From: Oscillospiraceae bacterium
GTDB lineage: Bacteria; Bacillota; Clostridia; Oscillospirales; Acutalibacteraceae
DNA: 64,000 bases
Reading direction: 5' to 3'
NCBI GenBank assembly: GCA_015066405.1
Contig: SVOM01000002.1
Span: 1 to 64,000 of the forward strand
Positions 45,459 to 55,671 of this stretch are shown here, one piece after another. The notes under the pieces were generated by a model. It was not told the origin of the DNA. It did no database searches and saw only the letters and a program-made list of their open reading frames with translations. Positions within the stretch are counted from its first letter, which is position 1. Each line of letters opens with the position of its first letter. The position numbers were made by a program, and so were the translations under genes.

Positions 45459-46835
45459 ATGGCAAAAATGTGGGCGGGAAGAACCGATGGCACAACAAAC
45501 AAGTTGGCTGATGATTTTAATTCTTCCATACATTTTGACTATAAATTATATAAGCAAGATATCAAAGGCAGTATGGCACACGCCTTGATGCTTGCAGCAA
45601 AGGGTATTATTACCGATAAGGATGCTGAAATTTTGATTTCCGGTCTTGAAAGCATTTTAGCAGACCTTGAATCAGGAAAATTACAGTTTGATATGCAAAG
45701 CGAAGATATTCATATGTTTGTTGAGCAGGAGCTCACAAAGCGCGTAGGCGATACAGGTAAAAAACTGCATACTGCCAGAAGCCGTAACGATCAGGTTGCG
45801 CTTGACCTTAGAATGTATTTACGTGATGAGGTTGACACAATAACAGTGTTAGTTAAAAATCTTATTGCTGCGCTGACCGACAAGGCGGAGGAGAACAAAA
45901 CCGTTATTATGCCCGGTTACACACATCTTCAACGTGCACAACCGATTTCTTTCGGACATCACTTAATGGCGTATGTAATGATGCTGATGCGCGACCTTGA
46001 GCGCCTTGCTGACTGTAAAAAAAGAATAAACGTGTCGCCCATTGGCAGTTGCGCCTTGGCAGGCACTACATACGACACCGACCGCAAGTTTGAAGCCGAT
46101 AAGCTCGGTTTTGACTCGATTTGTCTTAATAGTCTTGATGGCGTTTCGGACCGCGATTTTGCGGTAGAGCTTATGAGTGCCATTTCTTTAACCATGATGC
46201 ACTTATCTCGTTTGTCGGAAGAGTTAATTTTGTGGACAAGCTGGGAATTCAAGTTCGTTGAATTGTCGGATGATTTTACAACCGGCTCATCAATTATGCC
46301 ACAAAAGAAAAATTCTGATATGGCTGAGCTGATTCGTGGTAAAACGGGTAGAGTATATGGCGATTTAATTTCTTTACTAACCGTTTTAAAGGGTTTGCCG
46401 CTCGCTTATAACAAAGATATGCAAGAGGACAAGGAAAGCGTTTTTGATGCGGCCGAGACCGTTAAAATGTGTATCGAGGTTATGACGGGTATGATTTCTA
46501 CAATGTCCGTAAAGGCTGAAAATATGCTAAAAGCCGCCCAATCAGGCTTTATAAATGCTACCGACCTTGCTGATTATCTTGTTAAAAAGGGTATGCCATT
46601 TAGGTCGGCATATAAAATTGCAGGGCAGTTGGTTGCGCTTTGCATACAAAAAAATACAGTTTTGGAAGACTTACCGCTTGATACCTACAAGGAATTCAGC
46701 GAATTATTTGATAATGACTTGTATGGAGAAATTAATTTAACAACCTGTGTTGAAAAAAGAATCAGCGAGGGCGGTACCTCTTTTGCTTCGGTTCAAAAAC
46801 AAATTGATTATGTTAGAGAGAATTTAGATATATGA
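45459..46835 (+). CDS. argH: Argininosuccinate lyase
   Basis: A 458-residue fumarase-superfamily lyase, last step of arginine synthesis. It shows SEDIHMFVEQELTKRVGDTGKKLHTARSRNDQVALD, the superfamily signature GSSIMPQKKNSD near residue 274 (catalytic Ser loop), and a KDMQEDKESVFDA segment. It overlaps argC by four bases (ATGA). Confidence 0.97.
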   Translation: MAKMWAGRTDGTTNKLADDFNSSIHFDYKLYKQDIKGSMAHALMLAAKGIITDKDAEILISGLESILADLESGKLQFDMQSEDIHMFVEQELTKRVGDTGKKLHTARSRNDQVALDLRMYLRDEVDTITVLVKNLIAALTDKAEENKTVIMPGYTHLQRAQPISFGHHLMAYVMMLMRDLERLADCKKRINVSPIGSCALAGTTYDTDRKFEADKLGFDSICLNSLDGVSDRDFAVELMSAISLTMMHLSRLSEELILWTSWEFKFVELSDDFTTGSSIMPQKKNSDMAELIRGKTGRVYGDLISLLTVLKGLPLAYNKDMQEDKESVFDAAETVKMCIEVMTGMISTMSVKAENMLKAAQSGFINATDLADYLVKKGMPFRSAYKIAGQLVALCIQKNTVLEDLPLDTYKEFSELFDNDLYGEINLTTCVEKRISEGGTSFASVQKQIDYVRENLDI

Positions 46836-47752
46836 CAAAGGTATTTATTGATGGCTCGGCAGGTACCACGGGGCTTAGAATTTATGACCGCTTATCTGCA
46901 AGAGCCGACATTGAACTTATAATTTTATCGGATGACAAAAGAAAAGATATTGAGGCACGCCGTGAAGCTCTTAATAACTGCGATATTGCTTTCTTATGTT
47001 TGCCTGATGCCGCCGCTATAGAGGCGGTAGGCTTAATTGAAAACGATAAAACAGTTGTTATTGATACTTCAACCGCCCATAGAACGAGCGAGGGTTGGAC
47101 CTATGGTTTCCCCGAACTTAATGGAAAAAGCACTGATTATTCTTTGGTTAAGAGAATTGCCAACCCGGGTTGCCACGCAAGTGGTTTTGTGGCCCTTGTA
47201 AAGCCGCTGGTTGATGCGGGTGTTATAAGCAAAAATGCGTTGCTTAACTGTTTCTCGCTTACAGGGTATTCGGGCGGCGGAAAGAAAATGATAGCCGATT
47301 ATGAAAATAGCGATAACGCCTTGCTTAAAGCACCGCGCCAATACGGCATTGCACAACAGCATAAGCATCTCAAAGAGATGAAGCAAATTTGTGGACTTGA
47401 TAATTTACCCACATTTTGTCCGATAGTAGCGCCGTTTTACAGCGGTATGGAGGTTACTGTGCCTTTATTTGTTTCGCAAATTAACGGCAATATTGAAGAT
47501 ATTAAAGCTGTTTATAAGCAAGCCTATAAATCGGGGCTTGTACATTTTAACGATAATGCGGATGAGCAGGGCTTTTTATCGGCTGCGGCGTATGCTGGTC
47601 GTGATGATATGGAAATTAGTGTACACGGAAATGATGAGAGGATTATTTTGGTGGCGCGTTTCGATAATCTCGGCAAAGGCGCTTCGGGAGCTGCTATACA
47701 AAATATGAATTTGGTACTCGGTGTTGCAGAGGACACCGGTTTGGAGGTTTAA
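46832..47752 (+). CDS. argC: N-acetyl-gamma-glutamyl-phosphate reductase, type 2
   Basis: A 306-residue reductase of the shorter type 2 class (VFIDGSAGTTGLRIYDRL at the start, rather than the usual type 1 motif). The catalytic Cys lies in IANPGCHASG near residue 113. It reduces N-acetylglutamyl phosphate with NADPH. Type 2 enzymes occur mainly in Proteobacteria and some Clostridia. Confidence 0.94.
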   Translation: MTKVFIDGSAGTTGLRIYDRLSARADIELIILSDDKRKDIEARREALNNCDIAFLCLPDAAAIEAVGLIENDKTVVIDTSTAHRTSEGWTYGFPELNGKSTDYSLVKRIANPGCHASGFVALVKPLVDAGVISKNALLNCFSLTGYSGGGKKMIADYENSDNALLKAPRQYGIAQQHKHLKEMKQICGLDNLPTFCPIVAPFYSGMEVTVPLFVSQINGNIEDIKAVYKQAYKSGLVHFNDNADEQGFLSAAAYAGRDDMEISVHGNDERIILVARFDNLGKGASGAAIQNMNLVLGVAEDTGLEV

Positions 47753-47753
47753 A

Positions 47754-48968
47754 ATGAATTTTATTTCGGGCGGCGTATGCGCCGCTAAGGGATTTAGTGC
47801 TAACGGTATACATTGCGGTATAAGAAAGAATCGCACAAAGCGTGATTTGTCTCTTATTATGAGTGATGTGCCTGCAACTGCGGCGGCCGTTTATACTACG
47901 AATCTTGTAAAAGGTGCACCGCTTGTTGTAACAAAAAAGCATCTTGAAAATAACACGGCACAAGCAATAATTTGCAATAGCGGTAACGCCAACACCTGCA
48001 ATGCAAACGGCATTGAAATTGCCGAGAAAATGTGTGATGCGCTGTCTAAAAAAATTGGCATAAATCCAAATGATATTGTTGTGGCATCAACCGGAGTTAT
48101 CGGTCAACCGCTTGATATTGCTCCCATTGCAAACGGTATCCCGTCCTTAGTTGATGGTTTATCAAAGGATGGCGGAGAGTTTGCGGCGGAAGGTATTATG
48201 ACCACCGATACCATCAAAAAGGAAGTGGCTGTTGAGTTCCAAATCGGCGGAAAAATATGCCGTATGGGCGGTATCGCAAAGGGTAGCGGTATGATTCATC
48301 CCAATATGGCAACAATGCTTGTGTTCATCACAACCGATGTTAATATTAGCGGCGAAATGCTTCAAAAAGCACTTTCAACCGATATTACCAACACCTTTAA
48401 TATGCTTAGCATTGATGGCGATACATCCACCAACGATATGGTTGTTGTTTTGGCTAATGGCTTAGCGGAAAACGAAAAAATTGTTGCCGATAACGATGAT
48501 TTTAAGTTGTTTATGACAGCCCTCAACACCTTAACCGTTCAGCTTTGCCGTATGATAGCAGGGGATGGCGAGGGCGCAACAAAGCTTCTTGAATGTAAGG
48601 TTTCGGGGGCTGACAGTTTAGATACTGCCAAAACCGTTGCTAAAAGTGTTGTATGTTCCAGTCTTTTAAAGGCGGCAATGTTCGGCGCTGATGCCAACTG
48701 GGGCCGTGTTCTTTGTGCAATAGGCTATAGCGGTGCCAAGGTTGATGTTAATAAAGTTGGCGTTTGCTTTAAATCGGCTAAAGGCACAATTGAGGTTTGT
48801 AGAAACGGAGCAGGTGTTGACTTTTCCGAGGAAACAGCAAAAGAAATTTTGCTCGAAAAGGAAATCGAAATATTAGTAACACTTGATAGCGGTGAATATA
48901 GTTCGGCCGCGTGGGGCTGCGATTTAACCTACGATTATGTTAAAATTAACGGAGATTACAGAACATAA
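47754..48968 (+). CDS. argJ: Bifunctional ornithine acetyltransferase / N-acetylglutamate synthase
   Basis: A 404-residue ArgJ that recycles the acetyl group from acetylornithine to glutamate. The self-cleavage site lies in KGSGMIHPNMATMLVF, with the nucleophilic Thr near residue 185. No argA or argE is in the operon, so ArgJ probably supplies both acetyl-transfer steps. GGAGG lies before the ATG at 47754. Confidence 0.96.
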   Translation: MNFISGGVCAAKGFSANGIHCGIRKNRTKRDLSLIMSDVPATAAAVYTTNLVKGAPLVVTKKHLENNTAQAIICNSGNANTCNANGIEIAEKMCDALSKKIGINPNDIVVASTGVIGQPLDIAPIANGIPSLVDGLSKDGGEFAAEGIMTTDTIKKEVAVEFQIGGKICRMGGIAKGSGMIHPNMATMLVFITTDVNISGEMLQKALSTDITNTFNMLSIDGDTSTNDMVVVLANGLAENEKIVADNDDFKLFMTALNTLTVQLCRMIAGDGEGATKLLECKVSGADSLDTAKTVAKSVVCSSLLKAAMFGADANWGRVLCAIGYSGAKVDVNKVGVCFKSAKGTIEVCRNGAGVDFSEETAKEILLEKEIEILVTLDSGEYSSAAWGCDLTYDYVKINGDYRT

Positions 48969-48979
48969 AGGTGAAAATT

Positions 48980-49846
48980 ATGAACAATCATTTTTCAAAT
49001 TTAGAAAGGGCAGAGGTGCTAACACAAGCTCTGCCTTATATTAAAAGATATAATGGGAAAGTTGTTGTAATTAAATATGGCGGTAACGCAATGATTAATG
49101 AGGAACTTAAACAACAGGTTATGGAAGACATTGTTCTTTTATGGCTTATTGGTGTTAAGGTTGTTCTCGTTCACGGCGGCGGCCCCGAAATTAGTGAGCT
49201 TATGCAAAAGCTCGGTAAAAAAGCCGAGTTTGTTGATGGCTTGCGCGTAACCGATAAGGAAACCGTTGATATTGTACAAATGGTTCTTGCGGGCAAAGTA
49301 AACAAAACTCTTGTAAACCTGCTTGAGAAAAAAGGCGGTAAAGCAATGGGCATATCAGGTATGGATGGTATGCTTATTGAGGCTAAAATTCGTGATGAGC
49401 GTTTGGGCTATGTGGGCGACATCACAAAAATTCATATAAAACCGGTTGAAGATTTACTCGAAAAGGGTTATATTCCCGTAATTTCAACACTCGGTTGCGA
49501 CCGCGATGGTAACGCATATAACATAAACGGAGATACAGCCGCGGCATATATTGCTGGGGCTATAAAGGCAGAGCGACTTATTATGATGACCGATATTGCA
49601 GGTATCTTGCGCGATAAGGATGACCCGTCCACGCTTATTGCCGATGTTACGGTAAGTGAAGCCGAACAGCTAAAAAAAGACGGCATTGTTTCGGGTGGTA
49701 TGATACCAAAGGTGGACTGCTGCATTGAAGCCATCAATAAGGGCGTTAAAAATGTTGTAATAATGGACGGTAGAGTGCCGCACTCAATTCTTATGGAGAT
49801 ATTAACCGATGAGGGTGCAGGTACTATGGTTATGGGAGATAAATAA
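48980..49846 (+). CDS. argB: Acetylglutamate kinase
   Basis: A 288-residue kinase of the amino-acid kinase family: VVVIKYGGNAMIN, VVLVHGGGPEISELM, GISGMDGMLIEA and YNINGDTAAAYIAGAI. It has the N-terminal helix seen in arginine-inhibited hexameric forms (NHFSNLERAEVLTQALPYI), so feedback control by arginine is likely. AAAGGTG lies before the ATG. The stop overlaps argD by one base. Confidence 0.97.
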   Translation: MNNHFSNLERAEVLTQALPYIKRYNGKVVVIKYGGNAMINEELKQQVMEDIVLLWLIGVKVVLVHGGGPEISELMQKLGKKAEFVDGLRVTDKETVDIVQMVLAGKVNKTLVNLLEKKGGKAMGISGMDGMLIEAKIRDERLGYVGDITKIHIKPVEDLLEKGYIPVISTLGCDRDGNAYNINGDTAAAYIAGAIKAERLIMMTDIAGILRDKDDPSTLIADVTVSEAEQLKKDGIVSGGMIPKVDCCIEAINKGVKNVVIMDGRVPHSILMEILTDEGAGTMVMGDK

Positions 49847-51012
49847 TGAATAGTTTTGCTGCTATAGATAAAAACTTTGTTGCCAATACCTACAACCGTT
49901 TTCCGCTTGAGCTTGTTCGCGGTGAAAATTCAACATTATTTGATATAAACGGTAAAGAGTATATTGATATGGGATCGGGTATCGGTGTAACTGCGTTTGG
50001 CTTTAATGATGAAGTGTGGAAAAATGCCGTAACCGAACAATTATCACTTTTGCAACATACATCAAATCTTTATTTCACCGAACCTTGTGCCAAATTAGCA
50101 AGCGTGTTGTGTGAAAAAACAGGTATGAAAAAGGTGTTTTTTGGTAATTCGGGTGCAGAAGCAAACGAGTGTGCTATTAAAACCGCTCGTAAATATGCCG
50201 CTGATAAAAAGGGAAGTGATTATTACACAATAATCACGCTTGAAAACAGTTTTCACGGTAGAACAGTAACAACACTTGCCGCAACCGGACAGGCGCATTA
50301 TCACGAGCTTTTTAATCCGCTTACGGATGGTTTTGTACATACACCCGCAAATGACCTTGATAAGCTTATAAAAACGGCTAATAGCCACAAAACCGCCGCA
50401 ATTATGATAGAATGTATTCAAGGTGAAGGCGGAGTTAACGTATTGGATGAAGCCTTTGTTAAGGGCGTTTACGACTTTGCTAAAGAAAACGATATTCTCT
50501 TAATCGTTGATGAGGTTCAAACAGGTAACGGCAGAACCGGTAAAATGTATGCTTATATACATTATGGTATAAAACCCGATATTGTAACAACCGCTAAGGG
50601 ACTTGGCGGAGGCCTACCAATTGGTGCTGTTCTCTTTGGCGAAAAAACCGAAAACGTATTAGGCTTTGGAGAGCATGGCTCGACCTTTGGCGGCAACCCC
50701 GTATGCTGTGCGGGTGCGCTAAGCATTGTTGAGCGTTTGGATGAAAAACTATTTGCTGATATAGTAACTAAAAGTAAATACATTTTTGATGAATTATCAT
50801 CGGCTTCCGGTGTCATCAGCGTTTGCGGAAAAGGCTTGATGATAGGTATTAAACCTGTGAAAAATGCATCGGATGTTCTTAAAATTTGTATGGAAAATGG
50901 TGTGCTTTGTCTTACTGCGAAAGATAAATTGAGATTATTGCCGGCACTTAATATACCGATGGAATCTTTGATAAAAGCCGTTGGTGTTATCAAAGATGCT
51001 TGCAAACTATAA
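49846..51012 (+). CDS. argD: Acetylornithine aminotransferase
   Basis: A 388-residue class III PLP aminotransferase. It shows [54 protein letters not shown] and [13 protein letters not shown] with the PLP lysine near residue 251. It converts acetylglutamate semialdehyde to acetylornithine. Confidence 0.96.
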   Translation: MNSFAAIDKNFVANTYNRFPLELVRGENSTLFDINGKEYIDMGSGIGVTAFGFNDEVWKNAVTEQLSLLQHTSNLYFTEPCAKLASVLCEKTGMKKVFFGNSGAEANECAIKTARKYAADKKGSDYYTIITLENSFHGRTVTTLAATGQAHYHELFNPLTDGFVHTPANDLDKLIKTANSHKTAAIMIECIQGEGGVNVLDEAFVKGVYDFAKENDILLIVDEVQTGNGRTGKMYAYIHYGIKPDIVTTAKGLGGGLPIGAVLFGEKTENVLGFGEHGSTFGGNPVCCAGALSIVERLDEKLFADIVTKSKYIFDELSSASGVISVCGKGLMIGIKPVKNASDVLKICMENGVLCLTAKDKLRLLPALNIPMESLIKAVGVIKDACKL

Positions 51013-51023
51013 GGAGAAGTTTT

Positions 51024-52007
51024 ATGAACTTAAAGGGAAGAAGCTTTTTAAAACTGCTTGATTTTACGGCGGAGGAAATTGAATATTTGTTGGAGCTTTC
51101 CGCTGATTTAAAGAAGAAAAAGAAAAACGGTATTCCACATAAAATGTGCGAGGGGAAAAATATAGCGCTTGTTTTTGAAAAAACAAGCACGCGTACCCGT
51201 TGCGCGTTTGAGGTGGCGGCAGCTGACCTTGGTATGCATCCTGTGTATCTTGACCCGTCGGGCTCGCAAATCGGCAAGAAAGAAAGTATTGCCGATACGG
51301 CACGTGTTTTGGGACGTATGTTTGATGGCATTGAATATCGCGGCTTTGGACAAGAAATTGTTGAGGATTTAGCAAAATATGCGGGTGTACCCGTATGGAA
51401 TGGTCTTACAAATGAGTTTCATCCAACGCAAATCCTTGCTGATTTTTTAACAATTAAAGAGCATTTTGGCAAATTAAAGGGAACAAAATTAGTTTATATG
51501 GGCGATGCCCGTTATAATATGGGCAACTCACTTATGGTGGGCTCTGCCATAATGGGCTTGCATTTTGTTGCTTGTGCTCCCAAAAAATATTTCCCTGATA
51601 AGCAGCTTATTGATAAGTGCCTCGAAATCGCACAAAAATCGGGCGCGGTTTTAGAATTTATTGAGCAGCCCGAAGTGGCAGTCAAAAATGCCGATGTGAT
51701 TTATACTGATGTTTGGGTTTCTATGGGTGAGCCGACAGAGGTTTGGGCGGAAAGAATAGATGATTTAAAACCTTATCAAGTAAATATGAAGCTTATGAAC
51801 ATTGCGGGAGAGCAATGTCGCTTTATGCATTGCCTACCTGCTTTTCATGATTTAAACACAACTGTTGGTAAAGAAATATACGAAAAATTCGGTATCGACT
51901 GTATGGAGGTTACCGATGAGGTTATCGAGAGTGAGCGTTCAATAGTTTTTGATGAAGCCGAGAACAGAATGCACACAATAAAAGCCGTTATGGCTGCAAC
52001 TTTGTAA
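51024..52007 (+). CDS. argF: Ornithine carbamoyltransferase
   Basis: A 327-residue enzyme making citrulline. It shows [22 protein letters not shown] (carbamoyl phosphate site), [18 protein letters not shown] and [15 protein letters not shown] lies before the ATG at 51024. It is the last gene of the operon, before a strong terminator; carAB is not present. Confidence 0.97.
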   Translation: MNLKGRSFLKLLDFTAEEIEYLLELSADLKKKKKNGIPHKMCEGKNIALVFEKTSTRTRCAFEVAAADLGMHPVYLDPSGSQIGKKESIADTARVLGRMFDGIEYRGFGQEIVEDLAKYAGVPVWNGLTNEFHPTQILADFLTIKEHFGKLKGTKLVYMGDARYNMGNSLMVGSAIMGLHFVACAPKKYFPDKQLIDKCLEIAQKSGAVLEFIEQPEVAVKNADVIYTDVWVSMGEPTEVWAERIDDLKPYQVNMKLMNIAGEQCRFMHCLPAFHDLNTTVGKEIYEKFGIDCMEVTDEVIESERSIVFDEAENRMHTIKAVMAATL

Positions 52008-52013
52008 AAAATT

Positions 52014-52041
52014 AAGCACCGCATATGTGCGGTGCTTTTTT
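52014..52041 (+). terminator. Terminator of the arginine operon
   Basis: Perfect 10-bp stem AAGCACCGCA/TGCGGTGCTT with a TATG loop, followed by a T run. Confidence 0.93.
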
Positions 52042-52172
52042 GCGCATAAATTGACAAAAATTTGACAAAATTATTAAAAAAGAGTTGATTTTATTTATTA
52101 TATATATTAAAATAAGTTTGATTACGGCAAAAATCAAAAAATACCAATTTGTAACAATAAGGGGGTGCCCAA

Positions 52173-52484
52173 ATGCCTGAATTCATTAAAAATTATTTGT
52201 CAACCTTACAACCTGAAAAGATACCGAATGAATTAGTTGTATTGCTCGGTATCGGTATAGTTTTTATCGGTCTTATTTGTATTGTTATTTTGGTTAAAGT
52301 AATTGGATTATTCTTTAAAAATAAAATCAATACAAAAGAAAATGTTGCCGATGCTGTTGTTCCGGTTGTAGCGGAACCTATACAAAATCGTCAAGAAATT
52401 ATTGCCGCGGTTTCAGCTGTAATTGCTGAGGAACTTGGTACTGATATTTCTGCAATTCGTATTCATTCGTTTAAAAAAATATAA
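52173..52484 (+). CDS. Sodium-pump decarboxylase gamma subunit (OadG-like)
   Basis: A 103-residue protein with one membrane helix (VVLLGIGIVFIGLICIVILVKVIGLFF) and a short cytoplasmic tail ending in EIIAAVSAVIAEELGTDISAIRIHSFKKI, the OadG pattern. It anchors and assembles the alpha and beta subunits. GGGGGTG lies before the ATG. First gene of the decarboxylase operon. Confidence 0.85.
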   Translation: MPEFIKNYLSTLQPEKIPNELVVLLGIGIVFIGLICIVILVKVIGLFFKNKINTKENVADAVVPVVAEPIQNRQEIIAAVSAVIAEELGTDISAIRIHSFKKI

Positions 52485-52502
52485 GAAAAAGAGGTAAATA
52501 TT

Positions 52503-52871
52503 ATGAAAAAGTATAATGTAACTGTAAATGGTACTGCTTATGAAATCACTTTAGAGGTTGTAGATGCGGCTGATGTTAAGGCAGCACCCGTTGCTACTGC
52601 CGCTACCGTAGCTCCTGTTGTAGAGGCAAAGGCTGCTCCTGCAGCTCCTGTTGCAAATGGTGCTACCGTAAATGCTCCAATGCCAGGTACTATTTTATCT
52701 GTAAATGTACAGAATGGCGCTACCGTTAAAAAGGGCGATGTTCTTATGGTGCTTGAAGCTATGAAAATGGAAAACGAAATTATGTCTCCTGTTGACGGTA
52801 CTGTAGCTTCCATTAATGTTCAAAATGGTGCATCTGTTGATACAGGCGCGGTTCTTTGCGTAATCGCTTAA
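52503..52871 (+). CDS. Biotin carboxyl carrier subunit
   Basis: A 122-residue biotin protein. A short N-terminal part is followed by an Ala/Pro/Val-rich linker (about 25-57) and a biotinyl domain with EAMKMENEI, the Lys being the biotin site. It carries CO2 between the alpha carboxyltransferase and the beta sodium pump. The separate carrier replaces the C-terminal biotin domain often fused to OadA. Confidence 0.93.
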   Translation: MKKYNVTVNGTAYEITLEVVDAADVKAAPVATAATVAPVVEAKAAPAAPVANGATVNAPMPGTILSVNVQNGATVKKGDVLMVLEAMKMENEIMSPVDGTVASINVQNGASVDTGAVLCVIA

Positions 52872-52893
52872 TTTACGCCCAAGGAGAATCGCA

Positions 52894-54147
52894 ATGGAAA
52901 AATATATTGATCTTATCATGAATTTCGTTCGTGATATGGGCTTTTATAAGCTCTTTCATAATTTCTTAAACGATACTGTTGTTTATAGCGAGCTTATTGG
53001 TGCTGATATAACAGTAGCTGCCGGTTGGAAAACCTTAGTAATGATTTTGGTTGCTTTGCTTCTTTTATATCTTGCTATAAAGAAACAGTTTGAACCGCTT
53101 TTACTTATTGGTATCGCTTTCGGTATGCTATTGACAAACCTTCCCGGCGCCGGCATGTACCATAGCGAGCTTTGGACAGAATTTATGCGTCCAGGTTCCA
53201 CTCTTGGTTACGGCGATATTTTAAAGCACGGTGGCTTGCTCGATATACTCTATATTGGTGTTAAAACCTGTGTGTATCCGTGTCTAATTTTCCTTGGCAT
53301 AGGTGCGATGACCGACTTTGGTCCGTTGATTTCTAATCCGAAATCATTGTTGCTCGGTGCCGCTGCGCAAATTGGTATTTTTGTTACATTTATTGGTTGC
53401 TTCTTCCTTGCGTTCCCGCAGGAAGCAGCCGCTTCTATCGGTATTATCGGTGGTGCTGATGGCCCGACCGCTATTTACACCACATCAAAACTCTATCCCG
53501 GCTTGTTAGGTCCTATTGCGGTTGCCGCATATTCTTATATGGCTTTGGTGCCCGTAATTCAGCCGCCGATTATGCGTTTACTTACTACTAAAAAGGAACG
53601 CGAAATTGTTATGAAGCCGCTTCGTCAAGTAACACGTACCGAGAAAATTATTTTCCCGATTGCCGTTACAATTTTCGTAGCACTTCTTGTGCCGTCCGCT
53701 ACACCGCTTGTTGGTTGCCTTATGCTTGGTAACCTTTGGAAAGAATCGGGTGTTGCTGAGCGTCTTTGCAAAACTGCACAAAATGAGCTTATGAATATTG
53801 TTACAATATTCCTTGGCATTTCTGTTGGTGCTACCGCAACTGCCGCAAACTTCTTAAACCTTGAAACACTCAAGATTCTTGCTATGGGCGTTGTGGCTTT
53901 CGGTCTTGGTACCGGTTCTGGCGTTTTACTTGCAAAGTTTATGAACTTATTTACAAAAGACAAGGTAAATCCGCTTATCGGTTCGGCCGGTGTTTCGGCA
54001 GTTCCTATGGCAGCGCGTGTATCACAAGCTGAAGGACAAAAGGCGAATCCCTCTAACTTCTTGCTTATGCACGCTATGGGTCCGAACGTTGCTGGTGTTA
54101 TCGGCTCGGCTATTGCCGCAGGCGTTCTTATTGCATTATTCGCATAA
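52894..54147 (+). CDS. oadB: Sodium-translocating decarboxylase beta subunit
   Basis: A 417-residue integral membrane protein with about nine helices that decarboxylates carboxybiotin and exports sodium. The functional motif [15 protein letters not shown] (Asp of the sodium site) lies near residue 190; [13 protein letters not shown] and [15 protein letters not shown] follow. Related GcdB/MmdB subunits are close, so the name depends on the OadA-type alpha subunit nearby. AAGGAG precedes the ATG. Confidence 0.93.
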   Translation: MEKYIDLIMNFVRDMGFYKLFHNFLNDTVVYSELIGADITVAAGWKTLVMILVALLLLYLAIKKQFEPLLLIGIAFGMLLTNLPGAGMYHSELWTEFMRPGSTLGYGDILKHGGLLDILYIGVKTCVYPCLIFLGIGAMTDFGPLISNPKSLLLGAAAQIGIFVTFIGCFFLAFPQEAAASIGIIGGADGPTAIYTTSKLYPGLLGPIAVAAYSYMALVPVIQPPIMRLLTTKKEREIVMKPLRQVTRTEKIIFPIAVTIFVALLVPSATPLVGCLMLGNLWKESGVAERLCKTAQNELMNIVTIFLGISVGATATAANFLNLETLKILAMGVVAFGLGTGSGVLLAKFMNLFTKDKVNPLIGSAGVSAVPMAARVSQAEGQKANPSNFLLMHAMGPNVAGVIGSAIAAGVLIALFA

Positions 54148-54161
54148 TGGGAGGTATTCAT

Positions 54162-55559
54162 ATGGAAAAGAAAAAACTTTATATTACAGATACCATCCTT
54201 CGTGATGCTCATCAGTCGCAAGCCGCAACCCGTATGCGCATTGAAGATATGATTCCGGCCCTCGAAAAACTCGATAAAATGGGTTATTGGTCTCTTGAAT
54301 GTTGGGGCGGCGCAACTTTTGATGCTTGTATGCGCTTTTTAAACGAAGACCCTTGGGAGAGACTTCGTACCTTGAAAAAGCATATGCCCAACACAAAGCT
54401 TCAAATGCTTCTTCGTGGACAAAACTTGCTTGGCTATAAACATTATGCAGATGATGTTGTTGATGCATTTGTTAAAAAGTCAATTGAAAATGGTATTGAT
54501 GTTATCCGTATTTTTGATGCTCTTAATGACACAAGAAATATGGAGCAGGCAATGAAATCTTGTAAAAAATACGGTGGTATTTGTGAAGCTGCTATCAGCT
54601 ACACCGTAAGCCCTGTTCATAACGAAGAGTATTTTGTAAAGCTCGCTATGAAGCTTGAAAAAATGGGTGCTGACGTAATTTGTATTAAGGATATGGCAAA
54701 CCTATTGCTTCCTTATGCTGCATACTCTTTGGTTAAAAAGCTCAAAGAAAACGTTAAGGTGCCGATCCATCTTCATACTCACAATACAACAGGTACCGGC
54801 GATATGACCTATCTTATGGCAGTTGAGGCGGGCGTTGATATTGTTGATACTGCATTATCACCGTTCGCTAACGGTACTGCACAGCCGTCAACCGAGGCAC
54901 TTGTTGCAACACTTGATGGAACTGATCGTGATACAGGACTTGATTTGAATAAATTAAGCGAGGTCGCTGCTCATTTCCGTGAGGTAGCAAATAAAATGAA
55001 GGCCGAGGGAACACTTGACCCGAAGGTGCTTAATGTTGATACAAAAACACTTATTTATCAAGTTCCCGGTGGTATGCTTTCCAACCTTATTTCTCAGCTC
55101 AAACAAGCAAATGCGGAAGATAAATACTATGATGTTTTAGCCGAAATTCCGAATGTACGTAAGGACTTTGGCTATCCTCCGCTTGTAACACCTACAAGTC
55201 AGATTGTTGGAACACAGGCTGTTTTCAACATTCTTGCTGGCGAGCGTTATAAAATGATTACTAAGGAATCAAAGGGTGTTCTCCGTGGAGAATACGGTCA
55301 GGTTCCGGGTACAGTTAATGAAGAAGTTCGCAAAAAGGCAATTGGCAATGACACGGTAATTACCTGCCGTCCGGCTGATTTACTTGAACCCGAGCTTGAA
55401 AAGTACAAATTAGAAGCAGGAGACCTTGCAAAGAGTGAAGAGGATGTATTAAGCTTTGCACTTTTCCCGCAGGTTGCAGCTAAATTCTTAGCTCTCCGTA
55501 ACGCTCCTAAAAACGAGGATACTGTTCGCACGCTTATTGTTGAAGATTTATCTATCTAA
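54162..55559 (+). CDS. oadA: Oxaloacetate decarboxylase alpha subunit (carboxyltransferase)
   Basis: A 465-residue carboxyltransferase: TDTILRDAHQSQAATRM, ECWGGATFDACMRFL, IKDMANLLLPYAAY (biotin/carbamylated Lys region), HLHTHNTTGTGD with the metal-binding HxH, and the C-terminal PYC_OADA domain. It transfers CO2 from oxaloacetate (or possibly acts in a pyruvate carboxylase role) to the separate carrier. GGGAGG lies before the ATG at 54162. Operon order is gamma, carrier, beta, alpha. Confidence 0.93.
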   Translation: MEKKKLYITDTILRDAHQSQAATRMRIEDMIPALEKLDKMGYWSLECWGGATFDACMRFLNEDPWERLRTLKKHMPNTKLQMLLRGQNLLGYKHYADDVVDAFVKKSIENGIDVIRIFDALNDTRNMEQAMKSCKKYGGICEAAISYTVSPVHNEEYFVKLAMKLEKMGADVICIKDMANLLLPYAAYSLVKKLKENVKVPIHLHTHNTTGTGDMTYLMAVEAGVDIVDTALSPFANGTAQPSTEALVATLDGTDRDTGLDLNKLSEVAAHFREVANKMKAEGTLDPKVLNVDTKTLIYQVPGGMLSNLISQLKQANAEDKYYDVLAEIPNVRKDFGYPPLVTPTSQIVGTQAVFNILAGERYKMITKESKGVLRGEYGQVPGTVNEEVRKKAIGNDTVITCRPADLLEPELEKYKLEAGDLAKSEEDVLSFALFPQVAAKFLALRNAPKNEDTVRTLIVEDLSI

Positions 55560-55560
55560 T

Positions 55561-55597
55561 AAAAAATGACCGTTATTTTTAATAACGGTCATTTTTT
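55561..55597. terminator. Bidirectional terminator after oadA
   Basis: Stem AAATGACCGTTATT/AATAACGGTCATTT flanked by A and T runs. Confidence 0.93.
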
Positions 55598-55671
55598 GTT
55601 TGTTTTTTTATGTATTTTGTTTGTTTTTAGTCGTTGTAATGGTTGGTTTTGTTAGTTATTATAAAAATGAG

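Noticed and set aside
53625..54221. 198-residue minus-strand frame inside oadB
   Set aside because: It is antisense to the conserved membrane subunit; its apparent hydrophobicity is produced by the complementary codons.
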